Assembly (NCBI RefSeq): GCF_003254395.2 | Contig: NC_037644.1 | Location: 3,061,501 to 3,125,500, forward strand | DNA: 64,000 bases | Origin: Apis mellifera | Taxonomy: Eukaryota > Arthropoda > Insecta > Hymenoptera > Apidae | Direction: 5' to 3' | In this document: one piece after another, positions 38,281 to 53,342 of the stretch | How positions within the stretch are numbered: the first letter of the stretch is position 1 | Layout: every line of letters starts with the position of its first letter | Made by a program: the position numbers and the translations under genes | The notes under the pieces: model-generated | What the model was told of the DNA's origin: nothing | What the model saw: only the letters and a program-made list of their open reading frames with translations | The model's database searches: none

Positions 38281-39060
38281 TTATTTCGCAAGAGATAACA
38301 AAATAGTCTCGACCGGTTCACTTTCATCGCGAATGAGTAACAGTCTTCTCTGTAGAGGCCCGGATAATAAACCGCTAATAAAATTTCACGCGTACAAATA
38401 CGACTTGTCGTCGTATTTCGAATCCGTTAGGTGGTTCGTTCGTTCGCCGAACGGAGAGCAAACTGAACTTAGTCGCAGATGTCGCGGTTAAATACGTAGC
38501 GTTTCGCCGCAACTTCAGTCGCAACTTCAAGAACCCCCTCTTCCCTTCCCTCCCCTCTCCTTCTCTCCTCCGTTGTCGGCTAGAAATTATTTTCTCGTCG
38601 CGGAGTGGGGGCCACGACTTCGACCGAGCCGGTAGACAAGATCCTACGCGGACGGACTCTCCTATTAATTATTTCTCGCGGATCATCGGACGACTTGTTT
38701 CCACGCACGAGATTTACACGAAACGTCGTTTCGTCGCCGTTTATTTCAGCCGGATCATTCCCAGACACCTCGCAATGATTCAATCAAGGCGCGGGGCTTA
38801 TAATAACGCGCCGATCCGACAGTTTTATCGTTCCTAGGCGAAGGTGAGGCTGTGAACGTGAAACTTGAAATGATCGCGTTGCTCTTCGCGTGGGGATCCC
38901 CTTGCCAAGATTCCCGTTGATTAATGATCGAACGCAGCCGTAAACGTTCCGACTGATTTCGCCCTTCGTTCGAGAATATTGGTCGTCACGGCAACAGAGA
39001 GAGAGAGAGAAAGAGATAGAGAGAGAGGAAGAAATTCCAGAATTTCGCGCAGTCTTTGGC
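38281..39060. other. GC-richer island with pyrimidine and GA tracts
   Basis: A C/T-only run lies at about 38534-38575 and a GA-rich run at about 38997-39028. A 67-codon minus frame (38580-38783) has balanced residue use but starts at TTG and is unrecognised. The non-repetitive CpG-containing sequence could be regulatory, without direct evidence. Confidence 0.4.
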
Positions 39061-39406
39061 TTTTCGTACGTTTAATTTCTTCAGAGTTTAAGCAATCTAT
39101 GTGTGCTGATCGTACTCTTGTTGTCGAGATTGTTGTTTATAGTTTCTGATTTTTTTTTTTGGAAATGTTTCAATAATTCTTAATGAAAAAAGATATTTAA
39201 ATTATTTTTTTTATTTTTCATTTCTGAGTTCTGACAGTTCATGGAATTTTAAATTCGACGGTAGGATAAGATAGTAATTGTAGATTTAACGTAAAAAAAT
39301 AAAGTACTTTTTTTCTCTCTCTCTTTTCTTTTCCATATTTCATCCATATTTTTCTACGATAGAACAAAATGGGCAATTTTGTTCAGAATTCGTGACTAAT
39401 GAAATA

Positions 39407-39432
39407 CAGTGGGTCATAAAAATATTTGAACG
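39407..39432 (+). mobile_element. Possible Tc1-like element end (single)
   Basis: CAGTGGGTCATAAAAATATT follows a TA dinucleotide (39405-39406) and resembles the CAGTG-type terminal repeats of Tc1-like transposons. I found no matching inverted copy (TATGACCCACTG) in the following sequence, so if real this is a broken or solo end. Confidence 0.35.
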
Positions 39433-39833
39433 CGTGAAAATTATTACGTGGCAATCTAAAAAAGTAACAGCGTTGTAAAAATATAGAATATTTTCTTTCT
39501 GAAAAATATATATTATTATTCTTGAAATAATTCCTTCGTAGAAACTTTTACACCTGCAATCGTAATTGCGTTGTTCCCAATCCTGGTGACAACGCTGGAA
39601 AAACTTCCGTTGAAATTTACCATTCCAGTCGGTCGATCTCTACTGGATTGTTATTACTCGTTGTTCCAAAACTCTTGAGATAGATCTTTTTCGCTTTTTG
39701 AATCGCGTGGATTTAAATTAAAGTACAGAGCAGATCGAAGTAAAGTTCATATATAATATATCAATTTTTCAATTCACGCGCTGCTATGATACACTGTTGC
39801 CAAATCGTTTGTGTTATTGAAATCGATATTGGA

Positions 39834-39868
<35 letters not shown>

Positions 39869-40450
39869 TGCCAATTGCCAAATCTTTTTCAAACAAGGCA
39901 CGCCATATTGAAAATTGCAACAGTTGTCCAATAACGCAATATATTCTTGTAGTATGATTTATTTAATAATCGCTTTGAAAAAATTTATATTGGAATAGTT
40001 TCGTAATTTCAATGACAACATTTAGTGATGCTAAGAAATTTATATATTTAATTTTTATTTAATAAATTTAGATAATATATTCTTTTTCTGTATTAATTCT
40101 GAATTTCGATTAACATAATTTAAATATGGAACTAATTAATCGTTTTAAGAAATATTATAATATTCAATTATTTATTGGAAATAAATTAAAAATAAGTAAA
40201 AATTTGAATTAGTTTTTAATTCTATCATTCACATTTATTTTTTCGTTACAAAATATATTTTATTATTCTTACCGTATCTTTTTGCATTTGTTTCAAACTT
40301 TATCTATGCGTACGAAATTTTTTTTGAAAAATTACATTAACATTTGATCGAAAGAATTGTTACAGGTTTTTCACAAACCTCTTTAAGTTAATGTAAACGT
40401 GAAAACACTTTGGAAAAAATTCGTTTGTACACACACATATATATACACGC

Positions 40451-40475
40451 AGCTATAAATCGATGATTTATAGCT
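40451..40475. repeat. Perfect 11-bp inverted repeat
   Basis: AGCTATAAATC and GATTTATAGCT are exact reverse complements around a GAT loop. The location is AT-rich and gene-free. It resembles a short palindrome of unknown role. Confidence 0.9.
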
Positions 40476-41740
40476 TTAACTTTACATGAACGTTGAACAA
40501 TGAAATCTTTTTAATGATTTTTAAAGCTTTGCGCCGAGATATTTACACGTCCCTCTTTCCACAATTTTTTAACTGTTTTCCCTGCTTGTTTGTCTCGACC
40601 ATTATTATTCCTATTTGCTTCGTGTCATTACAATTGATTCCTTTTCAGATATTGGGCTCGTGCATATATGGCTATAAAAAAAGCATATTTGAACGTTATA
40701 TTGTTTACGACAGCGTATAAATTAATTACCTCCATAAGCATAAAGAGGCAACCGCTCAGAAGCCTTCGCGCACTTTACATTCAATTAATAAGTTGTCAAT
40801 CAACTTGTCGTTGTTCATCAACGACCGACGATAATAATCCGTTCTATGTGTGAAGAAATTGTGGAATAATTTTTTTTTTCTTTTTTTTTCCACGAAGCAG
40901 GTGAAATCAATCCTTCGAGTTTCATTTCGATATATCATTTCCCCCTTTTTTTGGGTGAATAAAAAAATTCGTTAAATTGAAAAAATTTCAGCGTTCTGAA
41001 ATTATCCTAGTGTTGTATAAAAAATTGTTGCGGGGAAAAAATTTTAATTCAAAAATTCGAGAATTTTTTTCGATTTTTCAAATTTTCAAAATTTCAAATA
41101 ATTATAATCGAATAATATATGTTTTTAATTATATTTAAATAAATTTGTAACATCGTAATGAAAACTTTCGTACGAATGTAAAAATTATAATAGAAAATAC
41201 ACTTCGTTCAAAAACTAAAAAGATAAATAATATTTTTATATATACATAATTGTATACATATAATATTCGCTAAGAAAATTTAAAAAAATTACAATAAAGG
41301 ATAAGAAACGATTATTTAACGAAAAAGCAATCAAAAGTGGAGAAGGAGAGCCAAAATGATGCAGAAAGTGAAAATAATATCACTGATAGTGATGGTATAC
41401 ACAGTTACAATATTTGTTTCCAATCTCCAAATTATTTCTAGTAATATCATATATTACTAGAAAAACGTTACCAGAAGTACGCTTCGAATATGCTCGTTGA
41501 TTTTTAATAGAATATTAAACTTGTCGAATATTATATACCGAGTCTTTTATTAAAATCATTTATTAAATAATTATCAAAAAATACGTAAGGAAATTCAGAG
41601 CTGTCAGAGCATACAATAAATGTTGAAAAAACGATAAATAGACGAAAAAGAAAATAACTATTTTATAACGAATTTCTGGATATTATTTTCATATATATTC
41701 CGCGAAGAAGATCAAACATAGTCACGTGAGACTCCCCCCT

Positions 41741-42190
41741 CCTTTTTTTTCCTTATCTCTGTGTAGGATACTTTACAGAGTCGACGCTCGCTGTTCCGAG
41801 CAGTCGAGCTTCCAAACGAGTGTTTCTGACGTTTGAAGAAGTGGCGATAACTTGAATCTATATATATATATATACACGCACACAGTACAATCTTTTTGTT
41901 ACTTTTTCATAAACCAGCGAGTTGGGAAGGATATCGATTTTTCGTGGATTTCGCGTTAATCGGGAGGGAAGAGGGAAAGGAAAGGTGGCGAGAAAGGTTT
42001 TTGCTGAAAAGAAAAAAACGAGAATCGCGCTCTCCATGCTATGTTTAGTATTATATAGAAACGGGCATACCAGACGAAACGGACCTGTGTGTCTCCTTGC
42101 TAAAACCGCGTCATCTGGCTAAACTTGGAACTTAGAACTATCGTCTGGCTTCTGTTCGCTCGTCGCTCGATGTATTCCACCATCTTTCTT
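41741..42190. other. GC-richer island with TA tract
   Basis: A (TA)n/(CA)n tract lies at 41859-41884. The 66-codon plus frame at 41922-42122 is Arg/Lys-rich and unrecognised. Confidence 0.4.
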
Positions 42191-44560
42191 TTTGAAACTG
42201 TTTTATATAATCCTTGCCGCGCGAAAACTCGCTGCCCATACGTACATTTAGATTATATTTAGATTGTCGCTCTTATTTTAATCCTTCAACGTCCCTCGTT
42301 GATCCTTCCAATTTTTCATTTTTTTTCGATTACTCGAAGAAAATTTTCGTTATGTATGGATATGTTAAAATGCCGGTTTTATGTAATACAAAGGTAATTA
42401 GTAACGTAAATTAGATTACTTAAAATTAATTTATCTATTAATTTGAACGAAGTATGAAATAGTAAAGATAATGAATTAATTTTTTTCTTGATTTTTTTTT
42501 TTTTTTTTTAATTAATAATTCGCTAACAAAGTCGAAATGAAAGAGGAATTAAAAGAAGAATTCTCTTCTTATTTCAATTAGTTTTATTTTAAAACAGTCA
42601 GAAATTATTTATACGAGGTAAATTAAATACAGAAAAGATCATTTAATATACAATTGCGTATCAATTTTGCGTCACTCAAGAGTATCTTTGTTGAAACTTT
42701 CATAACAATATTTATAATATCTGTTGTTCAATTGTATGCTAATATTCTCAATAAAAATAAATACCTTAATGTAAATATAGATGCCTTTCTATCACCAATT
42801 AAACAAATGAAAATAAAATTAAATTTGAAAGTTACATACAAGTTGAATGTATTCATATTACGTATGTATTATATTCAAAAAAAATAGGCGTGCATTTAGC
42901 GTTAATTATTAAAACGAAATCGAAAATAGTTAGTAGAAATTAGAAAGCGGTTAGACCGTTGGAAAAGTATCTGTAATTACATTGGCAATTCCACAATATA
43001 ATGGTATTGAAAAAAAAAAAAAATGAAAATTAATTACAAATTGTTCGTAATAATTTTTTTATCAATAATTTTCACGAATGAAAATCATTTCTTATCCTTT
43101 GTTAAAATAATGACCCTTAAAGTATACAATAATTCATCCGATATTTAAGAAAGGAAAAGAAACAAAACAAAGTTGACTTTCACGTGCCCTTAAAGGAAAC
43201 TATTTACCGTTAGTTGGTAACAACTTATATAACACATTCCACACTGTTCACACCGTTATATTTTATAACGTATTCATAAATTTAATTTTTTCTCATTCAC
43301 TTTATTAGATTGAATAATCCTTTTATTCGTTTTAGTTTCAGGATATATTCAATCGATTCTCGAAGCAAAGTTTCGAGCAAAATTATTTCAACATCGAGTT
43401 GGAATAACTCAAACGAGGCATTATGTACATACGTGATATACGTACAGGTTTTGCGCGTTGTTGTTTGACTTTTCAAACATGTGGTACCTATAAGGGAGCA
43501 GTAACTTGGCCAACTCGTCTATTCTTTGACCAAGATTCGCTCTATAGTGAATGCTGCATCTCGAGATATTCTATACTCGCTGTCCTTGTCCACCGATATA
43601 TATCTCGAAATATGCGCGATATATGGAGGAATAATGAATAACGAAGAAATTATTTTTCCTGTATCCTATTTTTCATTATACGAAAATGAACGATGAGAAT
43701 CTTTTGATTATCGACGAAACAATTTTAGGTTATATATCTGCCAAAAGGATGTCGTATCAAGAATTATTAATATTTTTACAATTAAATTCTTATATTGCGT
43801 GACAGGAGAGTAATAAGATTGATAAAAATTTTAATTAACAACAATAATAAGATTTCAATTTTTTTTTATTAAAAGAGTATATTATAAAAATTGTTTCGAA
43901 TTGTATCCAAATTGTCGAACAATTTATTGAATATTTGAATATCGTTAGAATTTTTTTTCAAAGAAAGTTTGCTGGGGTTTGCAAAGTGATTGCAAGAATG
44001 GAAAATGCAATGAAATTCCTCGTTTACCTATTAATACTGTTATTACTTAATAAATATTATTATTTACGTGTTTACTCGAGATGGCGACAATTGCATCGAC
44101 ACGTAATTATTAATAACGTTTTTTTTTATATTTAAAAAAAGAATTTCTCTATTTAACCACTTTCTCTATTCTCCTTTGTCAGAATTTTTAGCATTGGAAG
44201 AGTTTCTTTTAAAATTAACCCGGATCTCAAATAAATAAAGCGACTTCGATTTTTAAGAAACTTAAATTACACGTTTTATTAAATCCTTTTAAAGATTACT
44301 TCGACGAAGGAAAGATATAAAATATTTTTCAATTTTTTTCTATTTTTATTAATCAATACCTTATTGCCAAAATACGAGTTTTTTATTATAAAATCGAAAT
44401 TAACAAGTATTCCAAATTCTAATTCTATGAAATATCAATAAATTTATAAAAAAAAGAATTAAAGAAAATATAGACGATTTAATTATTCGAATGAATTATT
44501 ATATATTATACATATTTAATATCACTATATTCTTTCAATAAACATTCATATTTGAAAATT
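42191..44560. other. AT-rich plain, no gene seen
   Basis: T- and A-runs (42495-42509, 43011-43022) sit in AT-rich sequence. Frames at 42654-42887 and 43423-43641 carry no recognised domain. Confidence 0.5.
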
Positions 44561-45430
44561 CTTCGATTTTCTCTTTCCATTAATAATTTATACCATTCTT
44601 CTTCTCCATTCATTCGTCGAATTCGGTCAAGAAAAGAAAAAGGAAAAAAAAAGAGAACCGAAAGAAATCAGGATCGGTCGATAAAGAAAATTTCTTTTAA
44701 ACCCCGTTCGATTTTTCGTATAAAAGTAATCGGTGCCAAAGTCGACGACGATGAAAATCACAGGCCAAGAAGACAAAAGGAAGCCCAGCAATTCCGTGGA
44801 GGGAGGGAGGGAGGAGGCTAGGGGGTGAGAGGTTGGAGGATATGAAGAACGAAAAAAAAAAAAAAAATGCGGAGGAAGGCTGTTACACGGCGAAGAGAGA
44901 GAAAGAGAGAGAGAGAGAAAAGCAACGAAACTCTTCGGCTGCGTAGCTTTCTCATTATCGCGATTGTTCCACGATGGGTTCCACCGGTCGACAATGGACG
45001 ACACAGTTTTTTCGTCGTGGAAGAAAGAACCTTACCGTCGTGTCCCTCCTTTTCTTTCTTCTCTTGCCGCTCTGTCTCTATTTTCCCCCTCCTTCCCTGT
45101 CTTTTTTCTTTCTTTTTTTTCTTTTTTTTTTTGTTACCTCCTTTCAGGCCAGTCTTGAGTTGCTATACTTTCCATTGTGCCGGGACATAGGCTTGAAAAC
45201 AGAGCCCACAAAGCGTCAATAGTAGGTCATCGGTTGGTATACGCGCTTATTTGCTTCCACTCCTCTTCTCTCTCTCTCTTTCTAACTATCTGTCTATCTG
45301 TCTCTCCTTTTCTCGCGGGCTCGAGAAAGGCGACGAGTTGATCAGTGGATAAAGAAGGGAGGAGAAGGAAAAGTTGATCGACGGTTCGGCCGCGGTTCCG
45401 AGTTGCGTGAAGAAACAAAGCTTTTTAGTT
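44561..45430. other. Purine- then pyrimidine-rich island
   Basis: The plus strand is purine-rich at about 44625-44930 (including GGGAGGGAGG and an A16 run) and switches to pyrimidine-rich at about 45040-45150. The many overlapping frames across it translate as Arg/Glu/Lys or Ser/Phe/Leu low complexity and are not genes. Confidence 0.55.
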
Positions 45431-46180
45431 TTCATTATACGATATCTTAACGGATAATTTTTAGAATTTTTTTATATTTTAGAAAGAATAATAGAATGTA
45501 TGTATAATTTTTCACGAGTCTTCGATCGATTTTGGATAATTCATTCTTCTCAGAATTTTTTTATATTTCAGAATAGAACGTGAATTTGAACAACAAGGCG
45601 TTCTTGAAATTGTTGCGCTTGTGACAGTAAGCATGGCGTTTATTCGCTCGTATATTTCCAATGTTAATGATGCGTTTGTAGAAACAGTTGATAAATCATA
45701 GTGACATATATGCTGATTGATATTTTGCCAGAATCAGAATCTTGGTTTCTGTCTGAACGTATTTTAAAATCCAGGGAATCGAGCTTCTTCTCTGTGATTT
45801 CTTTGGAAAAATTTCTTCTTCTTTCGAGTTCTGTTATTAAGGACACGTCGTGCATATATATAATGCAATGCGATAAAAATGATCTCTCTTCTCTTTTGAA
45901 GAGAAAAGAGACGACAAACTTATAATTCGTCATTTTTTTTTTTCAATCCACAATTTTTAATTCAAGATCTAAACTAAAATGAAAAAATAAAAATTATTCG
46001 ATGCATTTTCTTATACCTTTCGAGCTAATAAAATTATTTCGCTCAAAACAAAGTAACGTTTAATTTTTCTATTCACGAAATTGTTATAAGGAAAAAATAT
46101 AAAAAACAAAAAAATAATCACATTTAATTTTTATAAACTCTTTTTTATATTATAAATCATTTCGATAGATACTCCGCACT
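45431..46180. other. AT-rich spacer with small inverted repeat
   Basis: TTCTCTT-TTG-AAGAGAA lies near 45889-45905. Frames at 45664-45933 occupy both strands and are unrecognised. Confidence 0.5.
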
Positions 46181-46879
46181 TGAAATCCTCGAAATTTCGA
46201 ATCTTTTCCCTCTCGTTAAAATTGATCTCTCCGCCGGGATTCTTATTCACCTCGCACTCTCCCCCCCCCCCCCTCGATGTTTGTTCGACTCTTGTTACCG
46301 AAACAATTCACAATTAAGTTACTTCGTGCGTGGCGGCCAATCAACTTTCCTCGCTTCTCTCACTGCGAAAAAAACTCCTTTTCACGCTCCCTTTCCCTTC
46401 CCCTCGGATTAACCTTTATAACCTGGATACTAAGGGAATTCCAGAAGGATTCCGGAACAAGGGGTTGGAAAGGGGGAGAGGGAGAGGGAGCATAATTTCA
46501 TCCCGGTGATAAAACTATCACGCTTTTGCAATTGGATAAAAGCAGCCTCACCTTTTATTCTGCGTTGGAGAGTAATAGAAGCAGCTGCAAATTAAACGAA
46601 TCGTAAACGAAAAAAGTTTAGCAATCCAGATAAGCGGTGACTCGAGCGAGAAAGAGGAGGGGATTTATTATCGATGTGTATCTATCTCATATTTGGTTCT
46701 AATATAATATTAAAGAAAATATTAAATAAGCGTGCAATACGTTTCTTTCTCCAAATTCAAGATTTTATTGTAAATTAGGCACAAAATTATCAAATTCTTC
46801 CTATTTTCGTCTTTCGAATTAAAATTTTCGGCTTTAATTCCGTCCGAGTGGCGCGCAAATCATTTTCTAAGCTGGAATC
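46181..46879. other. Island with a C13 run, then AT-rich flank
   Basis: Thirteen C occupy 46261-46273. A (GGGAGA)-like purine run lies at about 46467-46490. No gene could be supported. Confidence 0.45.
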
Positions 46880-46881
46880 TA

Positions 46882-47099
46882 TTGGATTGGCAACTAAGTA
46901 ATTGCGGATTTCACTCATAGATGGCTTCGTACCTGATTCAGTTTTTTGCTAATAAAAACCAGAAGTTTTATGAACGTGGGATTATGATGCTGCCTGAAAG
47001 ATGGCAAAAGGTCATTACAGAATAAAATTATTTAGTTCCATGAAAAAATTGTCTTTGATTTTCTAAAAAAAATCCGCAATTACTTAGTTGCCAACCCAA
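46882..47099 (+). mobile_element. Internally deleted mariner element, 218 bp
   Basis: The left end begins TTGGATTGGCAACTAAGTAA and the right end, read in reverse complement, begins TTGGGTTGGCAACTAAGTAA. Over 30 bp the two terminal inverted repeats differ at one base. TA dinucleotides flank both ends (46880-46881 and 47100-47101), as expected for Tc1/mariner insertion. Between them only the C-terminal codons of the transposase survive, so nearly all of the usual 1.3-kb element has been deleted. The remaining structure can be called a MITE. The well-matched ends suggest a fairly young or well-preserved copy. Confidence 0.95.
46921..47025 (+). pseudogene. Mariner transposase C-terminal remnant (34 codons)
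   Basis: An uninterrupted 34-codon frame runs from ATG (46921) to TAA (47025). Residues 18-31 read ERGIMMLPERWQKV, which matches the C-terminal LPERW-(Q/E)-KV signature of mariner transposases, preceded by the usual aromatic QFF...KFYERG context. The DNA-binding domain and the catalytic DDD triad are absent, so it cannot be an active transposase. The initiating ATG is probably an internal codon or a deletion by-product. It lies wholly within the 46882-47099 element, whose ends may still be substrates for a transposase supplied elsewhere. Confidence 0.9.
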
Positions 47100-47101
47100 T
47101 A

Positions 47102-48760
47102 GATGCTTCTCGCACGTCATATCGCTCGAAATCGTCGCACAGGACTGGAGATTCTTAGACTCTTCTTAAAAACGAAGGAACGCTGTTTCGGCGTTTGTGG
47201 CGCCACGAACGGGAAATAATTCGAATTACAATCGTGGAGAAAAAGGAACTTGTTTGCACAGTTGATAATTAAACCACTACGATTTAAGTTCGAATAGCGC
47301 GTGGCACACAAGCAACAAGAGAATATCGATCGCACGTCTCACGGTTTTGCTGAGCGTTCATCGTATCGTCTTCAGTCGCTTACAATCGTTTTCGTAGAAG
47401 TAAAATCACTATTTTCACCGTTTGAAGTACGTATCAGATTATTTTTTTGCCATCTTAGCAGAATTTTCGCTGTCATAATATAATATATTCTTTTTGAGGT
47501 ACGATATTTTTAAGGATACCTTTTTAAATATTTAATATTTTTCCGGAGGAAATATATCTGCATAATCATCCGAATGCGAAGTAATTCGAAGTTGTGATCG
47601 TGGAAAAAAAGGGGAGGAGCTTATTTGCTGCACATTTGGTACAAATATATTGTTAAACGATTAATTTGTTTTAATTTTGCGTTTAATGCGTAATATTTCG
47701 ATAAATGGGAAAAATCCTTAGGGATAAGGTGGCAAATTTGTCGCGTCGGTATTCTTCGTGGGTTAAAAATAAAATGTGGATCATCGATAGATTGAAGAGG
47801 GGAGGAAGGATATTTCACCGAGCGAAAGAGATACGAAAAATAGGGAGAAAAATGAAAAACCATAGAATGAATGTCGTTTTGTATGCATTTTTTCTTCTTT
47901 TATTCGCAATTTTTTATTGTTTATCTCGATTATTTTTATTTAAAATAAAAATTTTGAAACAAGAGAAAGACAAAAAAGAAAGAAAGAAAATAAAGATTAC
48001 CAAAGTAAAAATAATTTATTGGAAATAATTCGTATGAAAATTTGTATGAGAAATATTATCTTATTTTTAAGGATAAAATAATAATTATAATTTGAAGATT
48101 TCTGAGATGCATTTTTTTCCCCTCTATTTTATTAAGCAAATGACGTAAAAAATAAAAATAGAATAGAAATAGAGTTAAGTTTTCCTGCTTATGATTTTTA
48201 TTTTTACTTCAGAGGAAAAATGATAATATTTAATATTTTAAATCTACCTATTTATTTATTATTAATTTACACTTGATATATTTCCTTGTTATATGTGTAT
48301 CTTATGTTCAAAATAAAGATAAAATTGAACCTTTTCGTTATAATGAATTTGTACAAATTCAGCGATATAATTTAATTGTATTATAAAACAAAAATAACGA
48401 ATAAATAAAATAAGCATAATTAATCGTGTAAATGTAAATATTAAAATATCGATACATCTCGAGATTCAATTTACAATCTGTTAATCGTGGAAAATCGCAT
48501 AATTGCGCGAAATTCCGAAAAATTTTAATTCGTAAAGCAATTATCGACTGACGGAAAAATCGCAAAAATTGACGAATGAAATTCATTTCCGATCCGAAGC
48601 TCAAGCTCGAACCGAAGCGACGGGATTAAATATTTGAATAAACATTTACCTTTCTATTAATGCTCGACACTCGTCCTCCATTCGTCTTTTCCGAATTGAA
48701 AAAAAATATTGTCAAATCGTATCGCTTGTCTTTTGCACCACTTTCGAATAATAGATTTGT
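47102..48760. other. Mixed then AT-rich region, no gene seen
   Basis: A mildly GC-richer stretch (47102-47400) is followed by AT-rich sequence. The 107-codon plus frame at 47705-48028 is Lys/Arg/Ile-rich with a Phe/Leu-rich middle and ends in Lys-rich low complexity. I do not recognise it and suspect chance. Confidence 0.4.
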
Positions 48761-49200
48761 CGACGACGACAACGCTATCAATTGACGTGTGCAACAGGCC
48801 GAAAAGCCGACCGACGACCTATATGCGATCCGTGGATTAAAAATATCGAGGGAGGAAAAAAAAAAAAAAAAAAAAAAAAGGAAAGGAAAGGGAAAAAATG
48901 GAGAGACGGCGAGAAAGAGAAATACGGCGCGGATTTAAGGTGTGTATGGAAGGGAAAATTATGCCGCGGAAATGTCGTGAATCTGCCGTGCTTAGTTCCC
49001 GCCTGTGAACCTGAAAGACCGACTGTCGAGGAGGTCGAGAGGACTCGTCCAGACACAACGACGTCAACGAACGTGGAGTCAAGATGAAAGGGACGAAATG
49101 GTCTCGTGAAGCAATCAGTGGCGTAACCGAACGAAAAAAGAGCTCTTTCGCCTCGTGAAAAACCTCCCGTTCTTTCTTCTTCATAAAAATTCTTCGTTAA
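48761..49200. other. GC-richer island with an A24 run
   Basis: Twenty-four A occupy 48856-48879 within a purine-rich stretch. A 187-codon minus frame (48778-49341) overlaps two other frames of over 100 codons and translates the A-run as poly-Phe. This argues for reduced stop density rather than a gene. Confidence 0.45.
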
Positions 49201-50530
49201 AAAAAATGTATCTCGTTGACGACACACACGTTTGGATAATAAATTTCGAGATCGTGTCACGCGAAATGATCGTGTTGGTTCGAGCACTTTACATATTTGG
49301 AAAATGATTTTAGAAAATTTTATTCCGAACGACGCGTTCATCTTTTAGGTTAGGTTTACGAAATTTTCTTTCGCTTCCTTTTCTCGGATACCTCTCCACG
49401 GATTTCCAAAAGAGCACAGAGGGATAAAAACGAAAACTTCTTCTCGAAAAGAATATTTTTTTAACTAATTTTCAAATATATCCAACGTAAACGTTTCGTA
49501 CGTAATAAAACAAACGATCGAAACGCACGCACGATCCGCGAACGAAGGAAAAGAAACTGATCACGGAGAGGGCGCCACTAATCTATCCAATGATAGATTA
49601 CGTCTACGTCAAACAACGTATATACACAACGTATATACACATTGCTTTAGATTAACGAAAAAGAGAAAGAAAAAGAAAAGTTACGAATCGAAGTAGACAA
49701 TTTTAAAAATTTTTAAAACCAAGATATCGTCGAATTGGCGACTACAATACAATACTCCTATTTATTTTTATCCCGACGCGAAACATTCCAGATTTTTCCA
49801 AGACTCGTGCTTTCCACTATTTTCGATTTTCCTCCATTCCCGTTCCGCGGCGGTTTCATCCTCTTGAAGGCTGGGAACGGCGCGCGGCGCATGCAACACG
49901 ATCCCTTTGTTGGGGAAGAATGAAAAAAAGTCTGGCGTGTATTGCTTCACTGAGCGGTTCGCGACTACACAAGGTACATTAAAAGATTTTCATCGGGGAT
50001 TTCTGTGTTAACGTGCGCATTCCCCGACGACGACGACGAACGAAAAAAAGAGATTTCTCTGAAATTCTTGCGTGCTCGTCTGCGGTTTTCGTCGCGAAGT
50101 AATTACATCTCGTTTCCTTGTACACAATAATCGAAATTCGACGGAACAAGAAACGTTCCTTGAAAATATTTTTTCGTCGATTTCGAAGATTTTTCGAAGT
50201 ACAGTCGTAATAAGCACGCGGATTTGATCATTTGGCCGAGGTTCAAATTGCTGGATGTAATTCTGGCCGAGATTCGAAACTTACAAACGTGGACATTCTC
50301 GATAAATTGCGGAATCCCGGAGTCCCGCGTATCTTGGAACAAGCTTCTTCTCTCGTTTTTCTTTTCGGGAGAAAAGTTGGCTTTCAAGAAATATTGTAGC
50401 GGCTGGGATACGCATTGCGGAAGATTACAAAAATCCACGAGGAATAATTTTCTACTATTTGTATTTCATTCTATATTTTCTCGATTACATTATAATTTAT
50501 GGATAGAGATCAAAATTGTAGGTTAATCGT
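49201..50530. other. Mixed region with hairpin and 13-bp duplication
   Basis: TTAGGTTAGG lies near 49347. A perfect 9-bp inverted repeat (TAATCTATC / GATAGATTA) lies at 49579-49600. A 13-bp direct duplication (ACAACGTATATAC twice) lies at 49613-49638. Frames of 100-111 codons at 50103-50526 occupy both strands and are unrecognised. Confidence 0.45.
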
Positions 50531-52930
<2,400 letters not shown>

Positions 52931-53265
52931 GTCGTTTCGAGGTGAAAACGTGGCAAGGAACGACACGAAGCGCATCTTTACCTATCTTTAAAAATCGACG
53001 TGGACGGATTCGATCCGGCTAAATCGTCGTCGATAATGTTCTTAGCCCATGGCGTAAACGCCACGCCAATTACCGGCGAGCTCGAACGGATAATAGATCC
53101 GACGAAAGTCGGCCGGGATGTTATTCCGTTCCCCCAACATTTATCCGACATCCGCGTAACGAGCCCGCACTTTACCCGTTCACCTTTAATACGCCTCTAC
53201 CTGAAACTTCGTGGATAGAGATTTTCCTTTTACGAAAAGAATCCTTTCTCTCCCTATTATATGAA

Positions 53266-53270
<5 letters not shown>
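52931..53270. other. GC-richer island, unassigned
   Basis: This CpG-rich non-repetitive block carries a 72-codon plus frame (53000-53218) with balanced residue use but a non-ATG start and no recognised family. It ends just before a CT microsatellite. Confidence 0.3.
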
Positions 53271-53328
<58 letters not shown>

Positions 53329-53342
53329 CGCTCGCTCGCTCG
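53271..53342. repeat. Compound microsatellite (CT)n-(CGCT)n
   Basis: About 27 CT units run from 53271 to about 53324 and pass into about four CGCT units ending at 53342. Confidence 0.95.

Larger units (their letters stand above)
39061..41740. other. AT-rich plain, no gene seen
   Basis: Contents: a possible Tc1-like end (39407), a (TA)n tract at about 39837-39864, and an 11-bp hairpin at 40451-40475. Frames at 40493-40938 are short and unrecognised. Confidence 0.5.

Noticed and set aside
44552..45222. Cluster of frames in purine/pyrimidine-rich DNA
   Set aside because: Five overlapping frames on both strands are low-complexity translations. Skewed composition explains them.
48778..49341. 187-codon minus-strand frame
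   Set aside because: It contains poly-Phe from an A24 run, overlaps two other frames of over 100 codons, and has no recognisable domain.
49343..49356. TTAGG-type telomere-like words (also near 9088, 12439, 25750, 28956)
   Set aside because: There are only one or two units each. True interstitial telomeric repeats would be longer; such words are common in hymenopteran DNA.
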